Source: Edaphochlamys debaryana
Taxonomy: Eukaryota > Chlorophyta > Chlorophyceae > Chlamydomonadales
Assembly: GCA_016858145.1 (NCBI GenBank)
Contig: JAEHOE010000053.1
Span: 372,001-436,000 of the forward strand
Length of the DNA: 64,000 bases
Direction: 5' to 3'
Of this stretch, positions 54,901 to 64,000 are shown one piece after another. A program made the translations under genes and the position numbers. Every line of letters starts with the position of its first letter. Position 1 is the first letter of the stretch. The notes under the pieces were generated by a model. It saw only the letters and a program-made list of their open reading frames with translations, was not told the DNA's origin and ran no database searches.

Positions 54901-57900
54901 CACAGGAGGCCTTCTCGAACCTCAACAACCTGCTCATCGCAACCGCAACCGCCACGACGGCCGAAGGCAACGGCAGCGTGGGGCACCGCAGCGAGGCCAA
55001 CGCCCTGGGCCCGAGCGGGCCCGCGCCGGCCATGCGGCCGCAAAATGGGGGCACGGGCACAGGCGGCCTGTCGCCGACAGGGCGCAACACGGATCAGTCG
55101 CTGCAGATTGCGCTGGGATCAACGGGCGGGTCGATGGCGGTGGGGGCGCTGCACCGGCAGGAGTCGAACAAGACCTTACTGGTGAGTGTAGCGCGCCTGC
55201 CGAGTCTGCCGGGTTGCCTCGGTTGCAACTGACTCCTAGGCGATGCTTGCAACCTGGCAACGGGACAATGTCGAACCTCCAGCAAGCTAATCTTGCTTTC
55301 TGTCCTGGTTTCTCCCCCCGCGTAGAGTGCCATGCTGAAGCAGCGCTCGGTGCTGCGCCTCACGAGCGGCCAGCAAGAGACGTCCCTGGACCTGGTGCAG
55401 GGCAGTGCCGGCTCGACACCCGGCACGCAGTCCGGCCGCAACGACCTGCCCTCGACACTGGCGGCCGCGGCCGCGGGCGGACAGCTGGCGGCCAGCATGC
55501 AGCAGCGATCGGACTCACAGCAGGGCCCCTCACCGCAGCGCTCCGACTCACAGCAAATGGGCCAGACCCTCTTGTCGATGGCGCCTGTCATCCCGCGCGC
55601 GGGCTCGTCCGTCTCGTCCATAACTTCGGCTGTTGCTCACTCGGGCCCCAGCTTCATCTCCACGCCCAACATCGCGGGCAGCGTGGCGAACGTGCTGCTC
55701 TCCCCCGTGGCCCCACTCCACTCGGCGGCGCCGCCCGTTGCGCGGCAGGGCAGCCTTCTTGGCACCCTGATGGAGGACGGCGTCTCGTTGGCACAGGGCA
55801 TCGTGTCAGCGGCCACGCTCCTGTCCGGCACGGGACACTGCGCGACGCGATCGCACTCCGACCACCCGCGGCGCGCGCTTTCTGGCACCAACCATCCCTC
55901 GCACTTCGCGACCATCAGCGCGGGAACGACCTTCGGAGCCGGGCCGGAGCAGGCCGGCGGCCTGACGGCCGAGGCCAAGCAGTCGATCGGCCGGCGGCGC
56001 CACGCGCTGCAGCTGCAGGCCTGCAAGGACGACGACCCGCTCAGCACGTCCACGTGGGGCATCCTGGACGGCGGGGCCTCGCGGAACCGGTGAGCATGCG
56101 GAGGCACAGGGTCGGACGGAGCGCAAATGTGCCATTGCAGGTCGCGAGCAAGAAACGCGGCCGGGGGCGCACATCGACTGGGACCTACTTCCATACCGGT
56201 GCACGCTGCTTCTTTTGTGCGTCCACGCCCCTCCCTCCGTCCTTTTGCCTACCTCCAGAGCCGAGTCCAAGTCCTTCTCCATACGGCGGAACCAGTCCGT
56301 GACGCAGTCCACCACCAGCAACATCCACGCCGCATCGAGCGGGCGGCAGCCGCTGCTCCGGGGCGGGCCGTCGGGGAACCTCTCCCGTGCCGTGGCTGCC
56401 GTAGGCGGGGATGCCAGCGACGGCGGTGGAGGCGCGTCGGCAAGTGGCGCGGGTGGAGGTACCGGCAGCCCGCACTCCTTCGGCGGTGCGGGAAGCAAGC
56501 GCCGCCCGCCGAGCAGGTGCGTGTGGGGCGCGTAGAAACATTGCTCCAGAGCCCTTGCTCCCGACCCCTCAGCTACGTGGATAAAGGCCAATGCAAGTCT
56601 GGAACGACAGTGGGGGCGGCGGGGGAACGTCGCGCCGATCAGTCAGCAACGCAAGGGGCCGATGAGTGCAGAATACTGACTTTGATCTGGCCTTCCGGTG
56701 CGTCACTGCTTGCCCACAGGCTTATGAGCTTCTTGGCAAACAAGAACATTGCCGGCTCCAACCCGCCATCTGGCAGCGCCCCAAACCGCCCGGCCTCGAG
56801 CCAGCTGCGCTCCACCTCTCAGATCGACGCAGCCCTGCACGGCCCGCCTGCTGCCGCCAGCGGCGGGAGCAGCTCAGCCATGGACCGGCCCAAACACGTG
56901 ATTGCTTCGTCCACAGACGTCGAGCTGGGCCGGGTACCACAGCTGGGGCCCGCGCCCGCGCTTTCCGCTGCGGCGCTCGCTTCCTTCATGGCAGCGGACA
57001 GCAGCGGAGCGCCAGACGCCCCACCTGCGTCAACGCGAGCCCCCTCGGTCCCCGCGAACGGGGGCAGCGGCGGCAGCTTCACAGCATCCGGGACGACGCG
57101 GCGGCCGCCCACACGCCGCCTTATGCGGCCCATGATCGAGGACGTGGCGGAGGAGAACGGGGGCGACATCAGCGCCTCGATGCCTGCACTCCAGGCCGCG
57201 GTGATCGCTGCATCACGGACCAACACGGGATCTCAGATTGTCTTCCCGGGCTCTGCTGGCCACTCCAATGCGGGGGCGAGCCAGCCCGGCCGCAGCAACA
57301 GCCAGGGACAGGGCCCGTCGGTCTTGGGCCCTGGCGCGGCCTCGGGGGTGCTGGCGGCACAGCTGTCGTTGGCGCTTGGGTCGGCAACCGGACGGCGTGG
57401 GGGGGACTCAACTGGCGGCGGCGGCCATTCGGGGCGAGAGGCGGACTCTGCCAATGGCGTCATGGGCCGCGGGGACGAGGATGACGATGACTGTTGGCAC
57501 GGTGAGTCACCACGGCTAAAAAATGATGTGGGGCTGGGGGGCAGACACGCACGGTCCAGGTGGTTTCCTGTGGCCCGCCGCCCTCGTGTTGGCGGTTTGT
57601 CCGCAGCCAAGGCGCTTGGGTTGCCGTGCAGTCTGATGCATGTTCCGCACACTCATGGCTGTCCCTTCAAACGCCCTGCAGAGATCACGGCGACCGGCCT
57701 GCGGGATCCAGTGACGGGCGATGCTGCTGTGATGCTCATGCAGGTGGGTTGGGCGGACCCCCCCTTGCGGCGTGCTGGTACTGGGAAGGCTTGGGCCTTG
57801 TGCGGATTCTGGCTCTCATTAGCAAGGTCCCAGGGGTCCCCAATGCGGAGGCTTGTTCCCCGCTCCGGTCACACTAAACCCGTCCTCCCCACCGCTACCA

Positions 57901-60900
57901 CGGGCCTGCAGGTGGACGTCTCGGCTCGCGTGCGCGCCGAGCGGCGGATCGCGGAGGTGCTGGAGGCGGAGCACAAGCTGCTCGAGAGCGTGTTCCCGAG
58001 GTGGGGGTGGAGCGAGCGCAGGGAATTCGTCCAGCCTGCCCAGCCGGTCCAGCCAGCCGGCCAGCTCGTTGTGGAGGACCCACACCGGTGCCCGCCATGC
58101 TCAGAGAATCTCGTAATGGCATCAGCAGCTCAGCATCCTTCGTTTGTTGACCTTGTGCTCAGCTGCTACCCGCGCTCTTGCCGCCTGCAGGCACGTCCTC
58201 GAGATGGCCGCGGCCCGCACCATGGGCGCCGGCGGCAGGGGCGGCGCCAAGCCCGGCTCCAAGTTCTCGCTGGTGGACCTGCCGCTGCCGCAGAACTGCG
58301 CCTCCGTGGCAACCTACCACCCCCAGGTCACCATCCTGTTCAGGTGGGGTGGAGGAGCCAGCAGGAGCCAGGCACGCCATGGTAGCGGGGTGCCCACATG
58401 GCTTGATTGCGCCTGTGACCTCAGGTCAGCAGGCTGCTGATAACACCTTATGCCGTTTGCTTACGCATGCAGCGACATTGTCGGGTTCACGTCCATGTGC
58501 CACGAGATTCCGGCGACAAAGGTCATGGAGTTCCTCAACGCGCTCTACTCGCGACTGGGTGAGTGGTGGGGGCCGGGCCATCCCCGTGCGGGGCGCTGTG
58601 TTGATGCGTCACGACAAGCAATCAGGTTTCAGGCGCCTTCCAGGACCCATGTCTGCACCCTCCCCCACGTCCCCAGACACGCTTCTGGACGTGTACGGCT
58701 GCTACAAAGTGGAGACCATTGGCGGTCAGTGCCCCAGCCCCACAGCTTGAATGGCCCTGCTGGCTCACTTCCTTGGGTGAAGGGCTGCTGCATGACGGCG
58801 GCGGCCTGCTCCTCATTGCCAAACCGTGCCCTAGCATACCAACACAAAATCCTCCTTGGCCCCTACCTCCCTTCCCACCCCAGACTGCTACATGGTGGCC
58901 GGCGGGCTGATGACGCGAGACGCAGACGGATTCATGACGGTGCGCGACAGCGACTCAAAGGACGAGCTCCACGCCGCCAAGGTCTTTGCCTTCGCCAAGG
59001 TGAGCCACATTGGGCTTCGCGTGTGGGTGTCATGCGGCAGGATGTGGCGCAACCCGCAACGCATCAGCCATGATTTGGGCGCGCCGGGAGCATGCCGTGG
59101 CGCTGAGGTGGGCAGATGGCTGACCGCTCACGTGCTCTGCGTGCTGTGTGCCCCGCCCTCCGTGCTGTGTGCTCCGCACGCAGGCCATGATGCGCGAGAC
59201 GGCCGAGGTGCTGCTCCCCACCACGGGGGAGCCGGTGCAGATGCGGATCGGTGGGTCCTGGGGACGGGGGCAGCAGATGATGCCGTGGAGGGGACGCAGA
59301 GCTGTTAGCGGGGACGGACTCGATTGCCGCCTGCAGAACACTTGCAGCTTTGCGCCTGCCGTGCCTATCGAGCCGCTGCTGCCCTCCGGCGCCCCACGCA
59401 TGCAGGCCTGCACTCCGGGCCCGTGATGTCCGGAATTGTTGGCTCCAAGATGCCCCGCTTCTGCCTTTTCGGCGACACCGTCAACACGGCGTCCAGGTGT
59501 GCCCCTGCTTGCGTCGGTAGCCGCCGCGGGATTGAGCTGAGCAAACAGTTGTTTGGGTGGTTTCCTTCCAACCACAGCTTCACAGAGGGCATTATGCACT
59601 AGCCATCATGCAGCCGTTTTGGCCGGCGGCCTTGCTCTGACCCCCAACGCAACGCCCGCCCCACCCCCGCAGGATGGAGTCCACTTGCCCCCCCGGCTGC
59701 ATCCACGTTTCCAAGACAACGCGGGAGTGCCTGCAAGACGAGGACGACGGCTGGGAGCCCACGGGGGGCGTTCAGGTGGGCGCGTGGGGCCCTGCTTGGG
59801 GTGTAGCCTCCTAAGCCCCTGGTCAATCGCAAGCCTGGGCATCCTTGCATGCGGGCCTCACGTGGGCTTGGCTCTGCGCCACTCCTCCAGCTCCCGTCCC
59901 TCATCATCTTGTGGGTCCGAACGCGCTTAATAACTCTTGCTCCTGAGGAGGAAGAGGAGACGCAACCAACTCGCTCCGCTTGTCTCCGTTTTTCTCTATC
60001 TCGGTGCATGGCAGGTCAAGGGCCTGGGCATGCTCGAGACCTTCCGCTGGCTGCCGCCCGAGCAGCCCTCCGACGCCCACCGGCCCGCCGGGGCCCGCGG
60101 CCGCGTCCGGCGCGCCTCCAGCGTCCTCTACATGGGCGGGAGCAACTCACAGGTGCGCACAGAACTCCTCACACGGCGAGTGCTGCATCGAACAATGGCC
60201 AGACTTGGAGACTCTGTGCACGCGGTGCAGCCATGCCCCTTTCCGTCAGCACCTTCTTCGCCCCTACAACACCCATGCCCCGTGTGCCCTCCCGACCCTC
60301 GATCGCCCACACAGGCCCTGAGCGCCTCCAAGCTGACCAGCCTGGCAGCCGGCGCCCTGGGCAGCGACGGCAGCGTGGGCCGCGCCCCCGCCGTGCCCTC
60401 CTTCGGCGCCAGCGGCAACACGGAGGCCAGCACCACCGCCGCGTTCGCAGCTTCCCTCCAGAGCCCCGCGCCTGGGCCGGGCACCAGCGTGGCTCCCCCG
60501 GCGGGAGGTGCGGAGCCGAGCCCGGGAGCGGCGCTGGGGGGATACGCTGCCGCCCTGGCGGCGGCGCGGCGTGGCTCGAGAGCCGCGTCGGCAACGGCAA
60601 TGGGATGGGTGGCGGCAACGGACGGAAGCGGTGCCTTCCAGTCCGGACCCCAGCCGGGGCCGGCGGCGGGGGTCCCGGGTTCGGGCGCTGCGTCCGCGGC
60701 CGGGTCCGGGTCCTTGCAGCAGGCGGCTTCGGGGCTTCCAAGCGGCGGCGCAGGGGGCGGCACCAAGCCCACGAGGCGCAAGCCGCCTCGCTGCTCGAGC
60801 ACTACGGCTTTGTACCATCGGGGCCCGACAATGAGTGCTTCCAAGGCCCAGGCGGCCTTGATGGGGCCGGGGATGGGCAACCGGAAGGCCAGCCTTCTGG

Positions 60901-60926
60901 GGAGGCAGGCGCAAGAGAAGGCTTGA
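51938..60926 (+). CDS. PAS-linked class III nucleotide cyclase, guanylyl-cyclase signature
   Basis: Twenty-three exons, 1750 residues: 51938-52211, 52511-52853, 52955-53111, 53247-53420, 53624-53688, 53819-53908, 54061-54244, 54435-54656, 54807-55181, 55326-56089, 56259-56516, 56720-57501, 57682-57743, 57912-58000, 58191-58343, 58473-58558, 58677-58724, 58884-58999, 59184-59250, 59406-59496, 59673-59775, 60015-60152, 60315-60926. The catalytic domain is at about 1322-1515. Metal-binding Asp: [11 protein letters not shown] (D1332) and ETIGDCYMV (D1376). Purine-specifying residues: E1372 (YKVETIGD) and C1456 ([13 protein letters not shown]), the pair typical of guanylyl cyclases. Transition-state residues: N1463 and R1467. 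Upstream, [20 protein letters not shown] looks like a PAS core, and [20 protein letters not shown] a PAC-like end, split by about 700 low-complexity residues. No transmembrane segment; MVLCC at the start could be acylated. Likely a cytosolic or peripheral sensor cyclase. Confidence 0.88.
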
Positions 60927-63591
60927 TGACGGGAGGCATGGAGCTGGAATGCGGAAGGGGTGGTGGCAGGCAAGCAGGGCAAGGTCTAGTGCTGGCACGC
61001 GTGCATGTATGTGCGGCGTGATGTCTTTCTTCCCATTATCTGGTATCTGCTGCGCTTGCTCGCACAACTTTGGCAACGGGCTGGCTGATGTGTGCACCAC
61101 GCATGATGCAATGTCATGGGGGATAGAGCGGCTGATACTATTGTCTGGGCTGCGGTGAATGGTTCGTACGCGCATCACGCGCGCCTTTGTTACTGTGAGA
61201 GCGTGCGGGCTTGGAGGGCACGCCATGGGGGGCTTTTATGGTATTTAATGTCGTGGTGCCTCTGCGTGCCGAGGGCTTGCGTGTGTGATTCAAATAAAGA
61301 CAGCTGGGGGGATGTCAGACCCAGGGTTGGGGTGGGCGCATACGGTTGGATGCCCGGCCTGAGGGAGGGAGGCGGGCTGTGGGGCGACTGTCATCATGAT
61401 ACATCGGTACTTCGCATAGGGTGGGGTTCTGGGGTAACTGTTGAGGAGCCGGCAAGGGTCGGCATTCGGGCATGTTGTGTATCGTGTTACGCAGCTCCGC
61501 TGCTCCATTGTGGACTATCGACTAGGTAACTGAGTACGGGCATGGGTTGGCATCATTTCCGAGAGTGAAATGGGGTGCGGTGCTCCGTTGCGCGGCCCGT
61601 CGGTCATGTGCAGTGGCCACGGGGCGCGGCTCACCTGATGAAATGGTACGTACCTACTAGTGTGATCTTCTGCGTGACCTAGGAACGCCCGCCGAGCAAA
61701 TAGTGGCTAGGCGGTAAAGCACGTGCCATGCATTTCGGGCCCTACACGACTGTGCCCATTCTCCGGGCTGCAGTCCGCCTGGCTTGGTTGCGAAGGGCCT
61801 CTGCTGATGATGGATGGACCAGGGAAGTTAGCTGCCCTGCAGAAGTGTGATGATGAGATGCTTGCGGTTGCTGAAGGAACAGCACTCTTGACTGATTGAG
61901 GTTGGCCCTGATGGCAGTGCCCGGGGGTTTAAAGTGCTAGCCGGCCCTCAAAGCGATTGCCATGCGAGTACATCTGGATCGCGCATGGCGCTTCGATTGC
62001 GGTTCCAGATACCTTGAGATTCAACTTGAATGTCCACTAAGGTTGTCCACTTAATTGTTTGCTGTGGATTGCCACCTTGCCACCCTTAGCTGCGGACCCT
62101 GCTTGCTGTTCCTGGGGGATTTGGCACTTGGATGTCCTGTGTCCAGTCGGCTTCAGTTTTGAGATTTAAAGGTGGGGACGGCGGACAGTGCGCTAGTACA
62201 CTGCACGCTCTGCCCTTATGCTCTGTAGCGTTGCTGAAGACCTGGAGGGTGGTGAGCGATAGTAGCCGGGCATTGGTTTTTATGGACTAGGTCTGCATGT
62301 GTGCCGGCAGGCCAAGCTGGTGGGCAGCTGCGTGGTCATACGCGTAGCTAGCGGGCGCGGACTGGAAACGTACCGGTATGCGGTAACCACAAGCGCCCTT
62401 GTTTGAGTGCGGGTCCTGATGATCCTCGCTGGAGACTTCCCGGCGGGGGACGGGGACATACGGCTTGGCTATGCCCTTGCGTCCTTTCTGCTGTGCGGTA
62501 GCTGTTGCAGTGTGAGCAGGTTGCATCCTGCTGGAAGTCGTGGCTCGGCCCACGTGCGTGGTGATTCATCACGCAGAAGGGGTGGGCCCATTCCTTACTT
62601 CCTTGCGGGGTTGAGTTGTGGTCGGTCCTTGGGTCCATGTTCCGGGTCCGTTTCTTGCTTGCGCCGACGGGTTGAAGGTCTGCTGACAGACCTGGTGAAG
62701 GCACAGCGTGACAGCATGCGGTGTCGGGCACGTTGCTGCGGGCCGTCTTTTTGCTTCTTGGCTGTTCATCCCTAGCTATTTACATGCTTGCTGAGCACTG
62801 CTCTTGTGTGTTTGCCGGTGATCTGGTTGGCAACGGCGACTGCTGCGGGCCGGGCCTCGACCCATGGAGCAGTACGGCCGGACTTGCCCAAGCATACGTA
62901 CGACTCCGGTACTTGTACTTTCCCAAGCCCCTGGCGCCTGGCCGAGGCGTGACAAGGGTGCCGTTCTTGGCTCGTGGGGCCTAGCAGTTACGAGCGACTA
63001 CCGCCGTGCAAGTGTGAGAGTACATTGCCGTGAATTGTGGATACTGGTACCGGATGCCTCATTGCCTTGCGGTTGCTCTGGCGCAGTTGCGGCCGCCCCT
63101 GTAGTTTGTGGCTATAGGCAACTTTGTCAGATGCTTGTGATGCTGCGAGACGTCTAGTCTCCTCCGGACTCAGGCGGCGGGCTTGTGTTACATCAAGTTG
63201 CAACATCCTCCTAGTCACGGCCCAGTCCCAGCACCCAAGCCGTCGGCTCCTGGTCGGCTAACCCCGCGTGGCAGCCCTCGGAAGTGTTCGGATAACATAT
63301 GTAACCGCCCTGTCTCACATGCACGTAGGGCACTGCTCCGCAAGCGGCGGTTTCTCGTCAGCCCCAGCCCCCCTGCCTTTCCGCATTTTAGGTAGGGCAC
63401 CTTGCGTGTAGCGGTTGTGGACAGACGCGGAGGCGTCACTGCCCATAGCCTCCACGGGCGTCGGCACCGATGGCCAGGGTTAGGCACCATCCGGCCATCC
63501 GGTACCGCATGCCACAGGCTACGCTTCACAGGCATCTTGCATCGGCCAACGAATTGCGACGCCACGACTCCACGGTACTACGCCCCGTTGT
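60927..63591. other. Long non-coding stretch after the cyclase gene
   Basis: About 2.7 kb with lower GC than the rest. The left part must hold the cyclase 3' UTR, but I found no TGTAA in the first kilobase; an AATAAA lies at about 61293. Several frames of 60-130 codons exist on both strands, none with recognisable motifs or splice support. Confidence 0.4.
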
Positions 63592-63973
63592 CTAAAATAT
63601 TCCATAGGCTTGTGTTATACCGGTAACCCTGCAGGCAGATGCACACCGCGATACCCCTCCCCCGCCCCGCGCGCTGGGGCCACGCGGCGCACCTTGAGGG
63701 CTTGCCCCCTGTGCCAAAGCACACAAGCCCCGACACAGCTGTACGGCAATGGCCTGCAATCTTGGGCCCCAGATGTTCGTCTTCCCTAAAAGGTATCACA
63801 GTGTGGCTATCTAAATCATGTACATCGTAGAGCTTCAAGAGCCGCTCCCATATCCGCTGCCATGCAACCCATGCGCCCGCCTGCGCAGTATATGCACGCA
63901 TTGCGCTCACAAGAGACTCAACATCCTCCGACACGCGCCCAAGCGAAACTTCAGCCCTTCTACCCCTTGCCAT
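63592..63973 (-). CDS. Unknown two-exon ORF at window edge
   Basis: Begins at the ATG at 63971-63973. Exon 63693-63973 ends at a good donor (TCAAG|GTGCGCC). An acceptor (CCTGCAG|GG) at 63628 leads to a stop at 63592, giving about 106 residues. The N-terminal part is protein-like and helical (EDVESLVSAMRAYTAQAGAW, then WQRIWERLLKLYDVHDLDSH). This is the style of the helical N-terminal domain of tyrosine-recombinase transposases, but that is a guess; no catalytic residues are visible. It may be a whole small gene, a gene fragment or part of a transposon. Confidence 0.35.
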
Positions 63974-64000
63974 TGTACCGACACTAGCCCTCTTGTGCGC

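Noticed and set aside
62348..62775. Overlapping 122- and 127-codon frames on opposite strands
   Set aside because: Mutually overlapping, no motifs, no splice signals of note.
1..64000. tRNA, rRNA, CRISPR array or bacterial-type operon
   Set aside because: None seen; intron-rich genes, TGTAA signals and repeat types are those of an algal nuclear genome.

Overview
The window is nuclear DNA of a volvocine green alga (Chlamydomonadales; Chlamydomonas/Volvox type). Evidence: very GC-rich sequence, many short GT-AG introns with GTGAG/GTGCG donors, TGTAA polyadenylation signals several hundred bases after stops, Ala/Gly/Pro-rich low complexity, and cell-wall type PPSP hydroxyproline-rich glycoproteins. 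I cannot fix the species. There are no operons, CRISPR arrays, tRNAs or rRNAs.

Eleven genes could be assembled exon by exon, almost all with intron phases that close exactly. Left to right: (1) 146-1765 minus, F-box/ankyrin-like protein; (2) 3456-5863 minus, PAP2/sphingosine-phosphate-phosphatase-like membrane enzyme; (3) 7125-12486 minus, ABC1K/ADCK1-like atypical kinase, 16 exons; (4) 12614-13478 minus, unknown 268-residue acidic protein only 127 nt upstream of gene 3, with no poly(A) signal between; (5) 14536-19820 minus, secreted Cys-rich glycoprotein built from two homologous halves; (6) 21110-22068 minus, calmodulin-like protein; (7) 22613-31585 plus, SMUBP-2/IGHMBP2-like SF1B helicase with a long Gly/Pro-rich N-terminus; (8) 32078-34749 plus, Ser/Thr kinase with an NRD in place of HRD; (9) 37209-43998 minus, giant Pro-rich wall/membrane protein with an apparent frameshift; (10) 46743-51205 minus, coiled-coil protein with a GC-AG intron; (11) 51938-60926 plus, PAS-linked class III guanylyl cyclase, 23 exons. 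A partial two-exon ORF starts at the right edge (63973, minus).

Genes 5, 4 and 3 are packed head to tail; 6/7 and 10/11 are divergent pairs; 8/9 converge over a long non-coding stretch. Genes 5 and 9 point to the extracellular matrix. The others look like ordinary housekeeping or signalling genes and I see no joint pathway.

The most notable non-gene signals are a 185-bp hAT-type MITE with perfect terminal repeats and an 8-bp target duplication inside a helicase intron, two further intronic foldback elements, a possible bicistronic gene pair, and a decayed transposon-like relic at 45.9-46.3 kb.
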